DNA from: Syngnathus acus
Taxonomy: Eukaryota > Chordata > Actinopteri > Syngnathiformes > Syngnathidae
Direction of reading: 5' to 3'
DNA length: 64,000 bases
Assembly: GCF_901709675.1 (NCBI RefSeq)
Contig: NC_051094.1
Coordinates: 17,522,501-17,586,500, forward strand
Of this stretch, positions 10,126 to 22,012 are shown one piece after another. Within the stretch, counting starts at the first letter, position 1, and every line of letters starts with the position of its first letter. A program made the position numbers and the translations under genes. The notes under the pieces were generated by a model. That model saw nothing but the letters and a program-made list of their open reading frames with translations, had not been told where the DNA came from and ran no database searches.

Positions 10126-12378
10126 AAAGTCAAAGTCTGCTTTATTGTCAATTTCTTCACGTCAAGACACACAAAGCGATCGAAATTACATTCCCACTTT
10201 CCCACGGTGACAAGACATAGTACACAATATACCTACAAGCAAACAACACAAAAAGTAAAAACAAGAAGGCACAAACAATGAATAAATAAGAGTGATGAAT
10301 AAATAATAAATAAACAAATAACAATAAATAAGAGGAGCAAAATTGGAGCAAGTGTGCATACAGCAGACAGTCAGAATATAGCGCAAAAGTACAGGATGCT
10401 ACGCAGAAGGGGGGAAGAGAGTTCAGGATCCTAACAGCCTGGAGTATGAAGCTGTTGGTGAGTCTGGTGGTGCGGGAGCGCAGGCTCCTGTACCTCTTCC
10501 CAGAGGGCAGAAGATCAAACAAAGAGTGAGCGGGGTGACTCACATCACTCACAATCATGGTCGCCTTGCGGGTGAGATGCGAGGTGTAAATGTCCTTCAG
10601 GGAGGGGAGTGAAGCACCAATAATCTTACCAGCCGTGTTCACTATGCGCTGCAGGGCCTTCAAGTTGTATTCAGTGCAGCTACCACCTCAAACAGCGATA
10701 CAACTGGAGAGGACGCTCTCAGTGGTGCCACGGTAGAATGTAGTCATGACGGCCGGAGGAGCACTCGCTCGCCTGAGTTTCCGCAGGAAGTACAGGCGGC
10801 GCTGAGCTTTCTTCGCCAGTGATGCGGTGTTGGTGGATCAGGAGAGGTCCTCACTGATGTGCACCCCCAGGAATCTGTCGCAGCTCACTCTCTCCACCAC
10901 AGCACCGCCGATGGTCAGTGGCAGGTGTTGGGTGTGACCCTTCCGGAAGTCAACAACAATCTCCTTGGTCTTGTTGACGTTCAGCAGGAGGTTGTTGTCC
11001 CTGCACCACGTGGCCAGAAGGTCGACCTCCAACCTGTACTGAGTCTCGTCGCCCCCGGTGATGAGACCCACCAGAGTCGTGTCGTCGGCATATTTCAGCA
11101 CGCGGTTGCTACCGTAAGTTGCAGTGCAGTCATGCGTCAGCAGGGTGAAAAGCAGCGGACTAAGCACGCAGCCTTGGGGGGCCCCCGTGCTCAGCGTGAT
11201 GCTGGCGGAGATTTTGTCGCCAACACGTACCACCTGAGGCCTCTGACAGAGGAAGTCCAGTAGCCAGTTGCAGAGGTAGGTACTGAGGCCCAGCTTGTCG
11301 AGTTTGCAGATGAGACGTTGTGGTACAATGGTGTTGAATGCAGAACTGAAGTCCACAAACAGCAATCTCACATACGAGTCCCTTCTCTCCAGGTGGGTGA
11401 AGGCTGAGTGGAGGGCAGAGCAGATGGCATCCTCAGAGGACCGTTTGGCTCGGTACGCAAACTGGAACGGGTCTATGGTGGGGGGGAGAATGGATCTGAT
11501 GTGCTCCATGACAAGCCGCTCAAAGCACTTCATGATGATGGGCGTCAGTTCCACGGGGCGGTAGTCATTGAAGCAGGACGGAGCAGGTTTCTTCGGCACA
11601 GGTACGATGGTGGCAGCCTTGATGGCCTGCTGCAGGGAAATGTTAAAGATGTCCGTGAAGACACCCATCAGCTCCCCAGCGCAGTCCTTCAGCGCTCGAC
11701 CTGGGATGTTGTCAGGGCCCTCCGCCTTACGGGTGTTGATAGCGGCAAGCGCCCTCCTCACACTATCGGCAGAGAGGCACAGGGGCTGCTCGTGTGGAGG
11801 GGGAGGTCTTTAGCGGGCAAGTGCTGTTCTGAGCGTCGAAGCGAGCAAAGAAGCGGTTCAGATCGTTGAGCAGACGGTTGTCGCCCTCACAGCTCTGCGG
11901 CGCGGGCTTGTAGTCCGTGATGGTCTGAATGCCCTGCCATAGGCTCCGTGCGTCCCTGCTGTCCTTGAAGTGGGCGGTAATCTTGCAAGAGAATGCCCTC
12001 TTTGCATCCTTGATGCCCCGGGACAGGTCAGCCCTTGCTGTTCTCAAGCCAGCCTCCTCCCCCGCTCTGAAGGCTTTGTCCCTGGCCCTCAGCAGCCTGA
12101 GGACAGCCCCTGTCAGCCATGGCTTCCAGTTAGCCCGAGTGACGATGAATTTAGTGTGGGTCACATCATCAATGCACTTCGTGATGTAAGATGAAACGGG
12201 AGTCAGTATACTCCTCTATGTCCGTCCGATTGTTGCAAGTGGCCGCCTGCTTAAACATTTCCCAGTCAGTAGTGCCAAAGCAGTCTCGAAGCGCATCAGA
12301 GGCACCCTCAGGCCACACTCTTACCCGCTTGCGAACCGGCCTGGATGCTTTCACCATTTGTCTGTATGCGGGCAAAAG
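10126..12378 (-). mobile_element. 5'-truncated L2/CR1-type LINE with RT remnants
   Basis: The 3' end (GTCAAAGTCAAAGTCTGC on +) abuts the gypsy knuckle. The largest open segment, 11761-10838, has RT blocks in order: [53 protein letters not shown], and FLGVHIS. Neighbouring frames (12375-12169, 12164-11763, 10663-10157) continue the same protein, so frameshifts and stops have broken it. The endonuclease domain is absent. It is inserted in the gypsy element. Confidence 0.85.
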
Positions 12379-12384
12379 TGTGTC

Positions 12385-12696
12385 ATACTAAAGCAGTGAA
12401 TGAAGTCACTGAGAACGAGGGACAGTTTCTGGGCGAAGTCAACAAGCAGGCCAACTCGTATAATTGGACTGTTACACTTCAAATAGAGAAGGTGCCACTC
12501 ACATTTAAAATTGATACAGGGGCTTATGTGGCTGTTATAAATGAAAGAACTTCCAAGAGGCTCTCTACATCCCATAAATTAAGTAAAGTAAAAAGTCCCT
12601 TTGTCGGTTCAGCGGGGAAGCTCAGATGTATACAGGGTAAAGAATACAATGTTCCTGTGTATGTAATGGAGGGTAACTGCAGTTGTCTGCTCAGCT
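12385..12696 (+). pseudogene. Ty3/gypsy protease remnant
   Basis: Open frame with PLTFKIDTGAYVAVINE: the DTGA catalytic aspartate motif of retropepsin followed by the hydrophobic flap strand. It ends at a stop at the junction with the next LINE insertion. Confidence 0.7.
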
Positions 12697-13433
12697 AGTC
12701 TCTCCTGATCCACCAACACCGCATCACTGGCGAAGAAGGCCCAGTGCCGCCTGTACTTCCTGCGGAAGCTCAGGCGAGCGTGTGCTCCTCCGGCCGTCAT
12801 GACTACATTTTACCGTGGCACCATTGAGAGCGTCCTCTCCAGGTGTATTGCTGTTTGGGGTGGTAGCTGCACTGACTACAACATGAAGGCCCTCCAGCGC
12901 ATAGTGAACACGGCTGGTAAGATTATTGGTGCTTCACTCCCCTCCTTGAAGGACATTTACACCTCCCATCTCACCCGCAAGGCGACCACGATTGTGAGTG
13001 ATGTGAGTCACCCCGCTCACTCTTTGTTTGATCTTCTGCCCTCTGGGAAGAGGTACAGGAGCCTGCGCTCCCGCACCACCAGACTCACCAACAGCTTCAT
13101 ACTCCAGGCTGTTAGGATCCTGAACTCTCTCCCCCCTTCTGCGTAGCGTCCAGTACTTTTGCGCTATATTCTGACTGTCTGCTGTATGCACACTTGCTCC
13201 GTTTTGCTCCTCTTATTTATTGTTTTATTTGTTTATTTATTATTTATTCATCGCTCTTATTATTCATTGTTTGTGCCTTCTTGTTTTTATTTTGTGTTGT
13301 TTGCTTGTATGTATGTATGTCGTGTACTATGTCTTGTCACCGTGGGATAGTGGAAACGTAATTTCGATTTCTTTGTGTGTCTTGACATGTGGAGAGATTG
13401 ACAATAAAGCTGACTTTGACTTTGACTTTTTGA
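12697..13433 (+). mobile_element. LINE 3' fragment, same family as 10126-12378, opposite strand
   Basis: Starts within RT C-terminal codons (WGGSCTDYNMKALQRI) and ends ACAATAAAGCTGACTTTGAC followed by TTTGAC repeats, the family 3' terminus. 5'-truncated. Confidence 0.82.
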
Positions 13434-13569
13434 GCTGACCAGAAACTGTGAAAATGGCTCTTGTCCAGAGATTAGACCAAGTAAAGGCAGTTTTTGGAAC
13501 AAGTGGTCTTTTAAAGATAGAACCTGTCAAAATCATGTCAAGTCCTAAAGCCAAACAAAAAAAGAGGTT

Positions 13570-13833
13570 CGATGTTACACAGACTTAAGAAGATTGAATA
13601 GAGCTGTAAAACGTGAAGTGCATATTGCCAATAATCGAGGAAATTATGCCAAGGTTCTCGGGTTCAAAAGTATTCTCATCATTGGATGCAGCAAGTGGAT
13701 TTTATCAGATCTCATTGAACGAAAAAAGCTGCAAACTGACCACCTTCATTACACCTTTTTGGAGGTATGCATTTGGGATAACAAGTGCTCCCGAAATTTT
13801 CTAAATGAAAATGGCAGAGACCCTTGACTTGAG
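13570..13833 (+). pseudogene. Ty3/gypsy reverse transcriptase remnant
   Basis: FSSLDAASGFYQISL (RT motif A region, catalytic Asp) and the FGITSAPEIF block (motif B) occur in one frame; the start of the domain (DLRRLNRAVKRE) lies in another, so at least one frameshift is present. A hAT MITE interrupts it at 13842. Confidence 0.7.
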
Positions 13834-13841
13834 GACTAGAG

Positions 13842-14139
13842 CAGGGGTGTAAAACTCATTTTTGTCACGGGCCACATCATAGTCATAGTTTCCTTCAGAG
13901 GGCCATTACGACCGTCAACAAACTGATAAATAACTAAGCTTGAAACCGGAGACTAGTAAAAACTGTTCAAATGTTTTTAAAAGATCAATGGTAACAAAAA
14001 ATTGCAAGCGATATCTGTATTTTTTAAAAGTGAAGACAATTTGTAACTTTAGTATTGACGAAGTTGATGCACAATTTGTCTTCGGGGCCACATAAAATGA
14101 TGTGTATCTGGCCCCCAGGCCTTGACTTTGACACCTATG
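13842..14139. mobile_element. hAT MITE inside gypsy pol
   Basis: Ends CAGGGGTGTA and GACACCTATG; perfect 8-bp duplication GACTAGAG at 13834-13841 and 14140-14147. Same family as the hAT at 34232-35871. Confidence 0.9.
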
Positions 14140-14147
14140 GACTAGAG

Positions 14148-15290
14148 GGAACCGAAGTCTACATGGTTGACATCCTTGTTCATGGCAAAACTGAAGAGAC
14201 AGATGCCTGGAGAAGGTTCTGAAGGTGATTCAAGCGTCAGGTCTAAAATTAAACAAAACCAAATGCAAATTTAAACAGCGGCAAATTTGTTTCCTGGGAC
14301 ATGTTTTTAAATAAGAATGACGTCAGACCTGATGAGAAGAGGGTCGCTGGCATGAATGACTTTCCACAACCTCAAAATGTATCTGAGTTCAGGAGGTTCT
14401 TGGGAATGGTGAACTATGTACATGACCGAGTTTCTCTCAGACTTATCCACCAAAGGTCAGCCACTGTATGAGCTCCTAAAAGGGACAGTGGAATGGCAAT
14501 GGAGACCTGCACAAGTCAGCATTACAGAGATTGAAGATGGCTTTAATGTCATCACCTGTACTTACCTTGTACAATGCAACCAGACTGGCAGTGGTGTCTG
14601 TCGATGCCAGCATTTATAGGGAGGATTAGAAAGCTGTTGCATATTGTTCCAGGACGCTCAAAGGTGCTGAAAAACAATCCGCGCAAATAGAAAAAGAATG
14701 CCTTGCCAGTGTTTGGGCATGCGAAAACTTTGAAAAATTCTAGCTTGCATTGGAACATTTCAAGCTTCTCACAGACCACAAGCCCTGAGTACCACTGATG
14801 AACAACAAGGACTTGGATAATGTTCCCATAAGATGCCAGAGACTTCTCATGATTTTGATGCGATTTAACACAGAGGCTGTATATTCTCCCGGAAAGACAC
14901 TAGCTGTGGCAGATGCTCTTTCCAGAGGTCCTACTCAAGGGGTGTGGGATGACATGTACAGTAATAATGTCGCTGCACACATCGACTCCATCTTGAGGCA
15001 TTTCCCAGCTACCCCGCAAACAATCAAAAAGATAAAGGAACACACTGCAGAGGACCCCCAGCTTCAGTTAGTGAGGGAGTTTATTCAGTCAGGATGGCCT
15101 GAGTATGAAAAACAGATACGTACCTATGTCAATTAAAGACTTTTACCAAGTGAGAGGAGAGCTGTCATTGGTAAAGGGGTTGATTACCAGAGGTAATCAT
15201 ATTGCTATTCCCAGTTCAATGAAAAAAGAGATCATAGACAAGATTCATGATGGGCACCAAGGGTTTGTCAAATATAGAGAGGAAGAGGGC
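14148..15290 (+). pseudogene. Ty3/gypsy RT end, RNase H and integrase zinc-finger remnant
   Basis: In order, across several frames: VDILVHGK (degenerate motif C region), FLGHVF, FRRFLGMVNYV (end of RT), TDHKP with a YSPGKTLAVADALSR block (RNase H end), and IDKIHDGHQG (HHCC integrase finger). Length and order fit a gypsy pol with many frameshifts. It is cut near 15290 by a LINE. Confidence 0.7.
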
Positions 15291-16370
15291 AGCCCGAGAT
15301 TGTCTGAGCGGTTTTAATCACTTTCTGCATCGCTGTCCTGTTCGCGATAGTGTGCCCAGCGTACCACATCATGATGCGGTACGCTAGGATGCTCTTGATG
15401 GTTGTTCGGTAAAAGGTTGCGAGCAGCTGCTTCTCAAGATGTTTTTTACTGACCACTCTCAGGAACTGGAGTTGCTGTTGTGGTTTCTTGACGACCGTCG
15501 TCGTGTTGACAGTCCAGGAGATGTGCACGCCCCGGAGGTTGAATGAGTGGAGCCTTTCAACACAGGTGCTGTTGATAATGAGTGGGGCCATGTCTGTGCT
15601 GTGTTGGGGAAGCCCAGGATGAGTTCTTTTGTGTTTGTGGTGTTCAGAGTAAGGTTGTGCTCTTGGCTCCACGCTGACAGTCTCTCAACCTCATCCTTGT
15701 TGGCAAACTGATCTCCTCCTGAGATGAGCCCGACTACAGTGGTGTCATCTGCAAATTTGATGACGGAGTTTGAGGGATGGAATGGAGTGTAGTTGTGGGT
15801 GTACAGTGAGTACAGTAAGGGACTCAGTACACATCCTTGTGGGGAGCCAGTGCTGAATGTTATGGTGGGGAGTGGTGAGGCCCAAATCTGACTGTTTATT
15901 GGCGGTCTGTTAGGAAGTGTTTTATCCATCTGCAGATAAAGATGGGCTAGCCAAGGAGGATCAGTTTGTTGATGAGGATGTCCAGGATGATGGTGTTGAA
16001 TGCTAAACTGTAGTCAACAAATAGCATCCGCACATAGTTTCCTTGGCGATCCAGGTGGCTTAGTGCTGAGTGGAGAGCTATGGCAATGGAGTCTTCGGTG
16101 GATATGTTTGCTCTGTATACAAACCGGTGGGGGTTGTGTGTGGTAGGCAGGTTTGCTTTGATGTGCTGAGCAACCACTTTCTCAAAAGCATTTTGTGATA
16201 ATGGGTGTTGATGATGTTTTTAGACAGGGAGGGACAGTGGCCTGTGATAGTGAGTGGTTGAATATTTTGGTGAAGACCCCTGCCAGCTGGTTGGTGCATC
16301 CTCTGAGCACCTTTCCTGGTATTCCGTCTGGGCCTGCAGTTCTCCTGGGGTTCACACCGGTATATATCTG
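15291..16370 (-). mobile_element. Degenerate LINE (Rex1/CR1-like) RT fragment
   Basis: Minus-strand blocks: [49 protein letters not shown], and FNLRGVHIS in successive frames. The family differs from the LINE at 10126-12378 and is more decayed. Both ends are truncated. Confidence 0.75.
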
Positions 16371-16383
16371 TACATTCCACCCC

Positions 16384-16428
16384 TTACGCACACACACACG
16401 CGCACGCACGCACACGCACACGCACACT
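16384..16428 (+). repeat. CA/CGCA microsatellite
   Basis: Mixed CACACA and CGCACG repeats at the LINE end. Confidence 0.85.
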
Positions 16429-16435
16429 TTAATTG

Positions 16436-16640
16436 ATGCAATGTTAGACGAGGACTCCAAAAAGTACACAACTATCAATACTCACAAAGGACTGTTTGTT
16501 TACAACAGACTTCCTTTTGGAATCAGTGTGCCATGTAAGGGCTCCAAAAAGTACACAACTATCGATACTCACAAAAGGACTGTTTGTCTACAACAGGCTT
16601 CCTTTTGGAATCAGTCCATCAATTTTCCAACACATCATGG
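16436..16640 (+). pseudogene. Second gypsy RT fragment with local duplication
   Basis: [20 protein letters not shown] followed by FGIS is a gypsy RT motif. About 75 bp (16457-16531) is repeated at 16540-16614 with few differences and a frameshift. Confidence 0.65.
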
Positions 16641-16709
16641 ATAATATATATTGAGTAACCTTTATTGTAGCTTTCTTCAGGGAATTTTCAAGCATGGTTA
16701 TTAGCCAAA

Positions 16710-18604
16710 CTCCTCCCATGGTGACAATCCCCGAACCCGCTGGTGGACACCGGCGGTAAGGGATGCCGTCAAGCTGAAGAAGGAGTCTTATCGGGCCGTT
16801 TTGGCTTGCGGGACTTGTGGATGGCCAAGCGGAACGCGGCTTCGGCAGTTGCTGAGGCAAAAACCCGGGCATGGGAGGAGTTTGGCGAGGCCATGGAGAA
16901 CGACCTCCGGACGGCTTCAAGGAAATTCTGGTCCACCATCTGGCGTCTCAGGAAGGGGAAGCAGTGCACCGTCAACACTGTTTACAGTGGAGATGGCGTG
17001 CTGCTGACCTCGACTCGGGACATCGTGCGTCGGTGGGGAGAATACTTCGAAGACCTCAATTCCACCGACATGCCTTCCATTGTGGAAAAAGGGCCTGGAG
17101 ACTCTGAGGCGGACTCTCCAATCTCTGTGGCCGAAGTCACTGAGGTAGTTAAAAAACTACAAGGCCCCAGGGGTGGATGAGATCTGCCTGGAGTTTTTAA
17201 AGGCTCTGGATGTTATGGGGCTGTCATGGCTGACACGCCTCTACAACATTGCGTGGACATCAGGGACGGTGCCTCTGGATTGGCAGACTGGAGTGGTGGT
17301 TCCCCTCTTTAAGAAGGGGGACCGGAGGGTGTGTTCCAATTACAGGGGAATCACACTCCTCAGCCTCCCTGGTAAGGTCTATTCAGGGGTGCTGGAGAGG
17401 AGGGTCCGTCGGGAGGTCGAACCTCAGTTTCAGGAGGAGCAGCGTAGCTTTCGTCCTGGCCGTGGAACAGTGGACCAGCTCTACACCCTCGGCAGGATCC
17501 TCGAGGGGGCATGGGAGTTCGCTCAACCAGTCCACATGTGTTTTGTGGACTTGGAGAAGGTGTTCGACCGTGTCCCCTCGGGAAGTTCTGTGGACGGTGC
17601 TTCGGGAGTACAGGGTGCCGAGCCAATTGATAAGGGCGGTTCGGTCCCTTTATCACTGATGCCAGAGTTTGGTCCACATTTCCGGCAGTAAGTCGGATTC
17701 GTTCCCAGTGATGGTTGGACTCCGCCAAGGCTGCCCTTTGTCATAACTTTCATGGACAGAATTTCCAGGCGCAGCCGAGGCCTTGAGGGTGACCGGTTTG
17801 GGGACCTCAGCATTGCGTCCCTGCTTTTTGCAGACGACATGGTGCTGTTGGCTTCTTCAAGCCGAGATCTCCAGCTCTCACTGGAGCGGTTCGCAGCAAA
17901 GTGTAAAGCGGTCGGGATGAGGGTCAGCACCTCCAAATCCGAGTCCATGGTCCACGGTCGGAAAAGGGTGGAATACCCTCTCCAGATCAAGGATTAGATC
18001 CTGCCCCAAGTGCAGGAGTTCAAGTATCTTGGGGTCTTGTTCACGAGTGAGGGCAGGATGGAGCGCGAGATCGACAGGCGGATTGGTGCAGCGCCGGCAG
18101 TAATGCGGACTCTGTACCTGTCCGTCGTGGTGAAGTGAGAGCTGAGCCAAAAGGCAAAGCTCTCAATTTACTGGTTGCTCTACGCTCCTACCCTCACCTA
18201 TGGTCACGAGCTATGGGTCGTGACCGAAAGAACGAGATCCCGGATACAAGCAGCCGAAATGAGTTTCCTCCACAGGGTGTCCGGGCTCTCCCTTAGAGAT
18301 ATGGTGAGAAGCTCGGTCATCCGGGAGAGACTCGGAGTAGAGTCGCTGCTTCTCCACGTTGAGAGGAGCCAGATGAGGTGGGGAGGTGTTCCGGGCATGT
18401 CCCACCGGTAGGAGACCCCGTGGACGACCCAGGACGCGCTGGAGAGACTGTCTCTCAGCTGGCCTGGGAACGCCTTGGGATCCCCCGGGATGAACTGGAT
18501 GACGTGGCTGGGGAGAGGGAAGTCTGGGAGTCCCTCCTAAAGCTGCTGCCCCGCGACCTGACCCTGGATCAGCGGAAGAAGATGGATGGATGGATGGATG
18601 GATG
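16710..18604 (+). mobile_element. Rex3 (RTE-clade) LINE, 5'-truncated, with 14-bp TSD
   Basis: Flanked by GGTTATTAGCCAAA at 16696-16709 and 18605-18618. RT blocks in order: IVRRWGEYFEDL, NYRGITLLSLPGK, FRPGRGTVDQLYTL, MCFVDLEKVFDRV, LLFADDMVLLA, EFKYLGVLFTSEG, LTYGHELWV, then the 3' tail of GGAT repeats expected for Rex3. Stops and frameshifts (about 17160, 17700, 17996, 18138) break the frame. The endonuclease domain is missing. It is inserted in gypsy-derived sequence. Confidence 0.88.
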
Positions 18605-18787
18605 GGTTATTAGCCAAATAGTATTTTTTATTTATTTATTTTACTTTATTCATTTGTATTTGTGACAAAGGCTTTGCGTAAATTACATTGGTGTTTACAC
18701 ACTACATGTCATTTATTTATCTTGTTTTCTCTGTGTTTTTCTGTTGTTGTATTCAATGTACACTTTTGTGTATTGATGGGATTTGGT

Positions 18788-18826
18788 GGGGGGGGGGGGG
18801 GGGGGGTTCAGTGGGGGGGGGGGGGG
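18788..18826 (+). repeat. Poly-G tracts
   Basis: Runs of about 19 G and 14 G separated by TTCAGT. Confidence 0.9.
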
Positions 18827-18839
18827 CGATGGATGGTTC

Positions 18840-19035
18840 GCCCAGGGAGCAAAAGTAGCCAGGACTGCCTCTGCACAGCTGTGGACCGTTCCTTTACTGT
18901 GGATGATACTGTCTATCTTCGTAAAACGGGTGGAGGTTGTGGATTCCTGGACAGGTGGTAAGACAAACTGGCCCAGTGTCTCATGAAGTCAGAATCTGTG
19001 CGCTGGTCTCGGTTCGATATACGGCACAATAAAGT
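18840..19035 (+). pseudogene. Gypsy integrase C-terminal remnant
   Basis: FTVDDTVYLRKTGGG and, in a shifted frame, the GQVV-QTGPVSHEV pattern resemble the chromatin-distal C-terminal module that ends gypsy Pol. No LTR was recognised after it. Confidence 0.5.
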
Positions 19036-19501
19036 TGGTCTGAAATACAAGTCCTAAACCTACTCATTTATAAAGACACTACAAACTCGTTCATAACTTG
19101 CACGAACGTGAACTGAACGTAGCGCATTTTTGCTTCATGAACGTTTTTGTGAGTGCGCTCATTCTGGGGCCAATGAGCTTTTTTTGAACACGAGTTCACT
19201 TTTGTTTGAGAATGCCAGGTTTTCTCTTGGCTTTCAAGAGAAAACCCCACTAAACACACATGTAAACAAGGCTTAATTTGACGGGAGAAAAAGGATTTGG
19301 CAACCTTGGCCACAAACAGTCGCATGGCTCGAGCATCATCAAAATGCGACGTGTTTAGGTGTATTGCAGTGGAGATGCATCTGTAACAGGCTGGGTAGGG
19401 GGCCCTTGAGGATCGGAGTTAGTGACCCCTGAAACATTACACCATTGGAAGGGTGTGAATTGAAAATAATCTTTTGTCACTTCTCTTTGGAGCAGGCAAA
19501 C
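19036..19501. other. Nothing recognised
   Basis: No coding match. The CACGAACGTGAACTGAACG region looks repeat-like, but I cannot name it. Confidence 0.4.
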
Positions 19502-21100
19502 TACAGGACTGTCTCAGAAAATTAGAATATTGTGATAAAGTTCTTTATTTTCTGTAATGCAATTAAAAAAACAAAAATTGTCATACATTCTGGATTCATT
19601 ACAAATCAACTGAAATATTGCAAGCCTTTTATTCTTTTAATATTGCTGATTATGGCTTACAGTTTAAGAAAACTCCAAAATCCTATCTCAAAAAATTAGA
19701 ATATTTCCTCAGACCAAGTTAAAAAAAAAAGATTTATAACAGCAAAACAAAATCAAACATTTGAAAATGTCCATTAATGCACTCAGTACTTGGTTGGGAA
19801 TCCTTTTGCACGGATTACTGCATCAATGCGGCGTGCCATGGAGGCAATCAGCCTGTGGCATTGCTGAGGTGTTATGGATGCCCAGGATGCTTCAATAGCG
19901 CCCTTTAGCTCATTTGCATTGTTGGGTCTGGTGTCTTTCAGCTTCTTCTTCACAATACCCCAACAATTCTCTATGGGGTTCAGGTCAGGGCAATTGGCAG
20001 GCCAATCGAGGACAGTAATGCCATGGTCAGTACGCCATTTACTGGTGGTTTTGGCACTGTGGGCAGGTGCCAGATCATGCTGGAAAATGAAATCATCATC
20101 TCCATACAGCTTTTCAGCAGACGGAAGCATGTAGTTTTCTAAAGTCTCTTGGTACACAGCTGCATTTACTCTGGACTGGAAACACAGTGGACCAACACCA
20201 GCAGCTGACATGGCTCCCCAAACCATCGCTGACTGTGGGAACTTCACACTGGATTTCAAGCAACTTGGATTTTGCTCCTCTCCAGCCTTTCTCCAGATTC
20301 TGGCGCCTTGACTTCCAAATGAAATACAAAACTTGCTTTCGTCTGAAAAGAGGACTTTGGACCACTCTGCAACTGTCCAGTGCTTCTTTTCCATAGCCCA
20401 AGTCAGACGCTTCTTCCATTGTCTTGAGTTCAGAAGTGGCTTGACCATGGGAATACGGCTATTGTAGCCCATTTCCCGGACAAGTCTGTGAACAGTGGCT
20501 TTTGATACCTGGACTCCAGCTTCAATCCACTGTCTTTGAAGCTTCCCCAAATTCTGGAAGCGACTCTTCTTCACAATGCTGTTAAGGCTGCGGTTGTGCA
20601 GCGTTTCCTGCCACATTTCCCCCTTCCAACAGACTTTTTGTGGATGTGCTTTGAAACTGCACTCTGTGAACAGCTTGCTCTTTGAGAAATGTCTTTTTGT
20701 GTCTTATCCTCCTGATGGAGGGTGTCAATGATGGTCCTCTGGACAGCAGTCAGATGAGCAGTCTTCCCCATACTTGTGATTTAGTTTACTGAACCAAGCT
20801 GAGTGTTTTTCAAGGCTCAGGAAACCCTTGCAGGTGTTTCGAGTTAATTAGACGATTCAAGTGATTAGTTGAATACCCTACTAGTATACTTTTTCACGAT
20901 ATTCTAATATTTTGAGATAGGATATTTGAATTTTCTTAAGCTGTATGCCATAATCAGCAATATTAAAATAATAAAAGGCTTGCAATATTTCAGTTGATTT
21001 GTAATGAATCCAGAATGTATGACATTTTTGTTTTTTCAATTGCATTACAGAAAATAAAGAACTTTATCACAATATTCAAATTTTCTGAGACAGTCCTGTA
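19502..21100 (-). mobile_element. Tc1-like transposon, full length
   Basis: Ends TACAGGACTGTCTCAGAAAA and TTTTCTGAGACAGTCCTGTA, including the TA duplication. The terminal inverted repeats extend about 200 bp. It holds one transposase gene on the minus strand. It sits 0.9 kb upstream of the first recognised ehmt1 coding exon. A 5'-truncated copy in the opposite orientation is at 63505-64000. Confidence 0.93.
19783..20771 (-). pseudogene. Tc1-like transposase with one frameshift
   Basis: Two overlapping frames give one protein of usual length (about 330-340 aa). The N-terminal paired helix-turn-helix part (20771-20571) starts MGKTAHLTAVQRTI and reads QSAVSKHIH (recognition helix); the catalytic part (20616-19783) contains FSDESKF (first D), FQHDLAPAH (second D) and PDLNPIENCWG (third acidic E), that is DD34E. 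The frame changes near 20590-20615. The catalytic residues are intact, so the frameshift is the main visible defect. Confidence 0.88.
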
Positions 21101-22012
21101 CATTGAACTGCATATTTTATAAAATAGAAAACACCCTTATGGCAGTTGGGATGTGCTGATGGAATGCAGAGCTTATGATAAAAAAGAGACAAGTCCATTG
21201 ACATCGTACTACATTAACAATTTAACATAGGTGCAAAAGGAAAATAAACTTGCTTTTCTTGGGAATGAAACAATAACCACAATTCTGAGTGAATTATCTA
21301 TTAAGCATGTTTATACTTTGTATTCTTTGCTGCGTAGTATTGTCTTTGTTCCCTTCTTCACCAAATCTTCACTCACTTGTTGGCAGTCAGCGAGAGATTA
21401 AAGTTATGTTTCTGACTTCTGCCTCAATATACATTTAGGGAATAAGTTTAGGTAAAAAAAGATTTTCTTGGGACAATGACCAAAATTCAGAAACAGTGAA
21501 TGTGTTATTTATCAAGGAAACAGGGTGAATGAGAACGATATGAGTATTTACATGTTAATTTGCTGCCCGACTTTACTGTTTCACTCTCCAGTCCAATGGA
21601 TGGCAGTAATGGACCTAAACGGTGGTTTGACAACTACCAAATAAACTACACAAGAAGAAGAAGAAGAAACATATCACAGAACTGCGCATGTATGAAAAAG
21701 TTAACTACAAACGCTGTTGAACAAGATCTGTTTAGGATAATTTTGGAAGACATCGGGGAATATCGCAACCAAATCATAACCGTTACCCGCCATACCACAA
21801 CCTCCACAGACCGGTGAGAATACTTCAGGGTTACGCTTGTTAGCTAGTTAGGGAGACGCGCTGTCCAACTTTCCATACAGTTCAGTTCATGAGGAATGTA
21901 AAAAGTCAGTTCAGAGTCCGCCCATTTGCTGAACACCCTGCTGCAAATGTTTGTGTAGTTATAGTAACATAGTAGATTAATATTTATTTGAACAGCAGTT
22001 GAGTTTCTTCAG
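21101..22012. other. Upstream region of ehmt1
   Basis: Contains a dispersed repeat at about 21590-21675 (AACGGTGGTTTGACAACTAC with AGAAGA runs). A possible 5' UTR exon ends at a donor-like CCG/GTGAGAA near 21812, but nothing confirms it. No TATA box or CpG-rich promoter was recognised. Confidence 0.3.

Noticed and set aside
19783-20616. Active Tc1 transposase
   Set aside because: The N-terminal DNA-binding part lies in another frame, so the gene is frameshifted as it stands.
21560-21817. 85-codon frame as an ehmt1 upstream coding exon
   Set aside because: Much of it is a dispersed repeat with AGAAGA runs and no match to EHMT1; only a possible 5' UTR donor near 21812 was noted.
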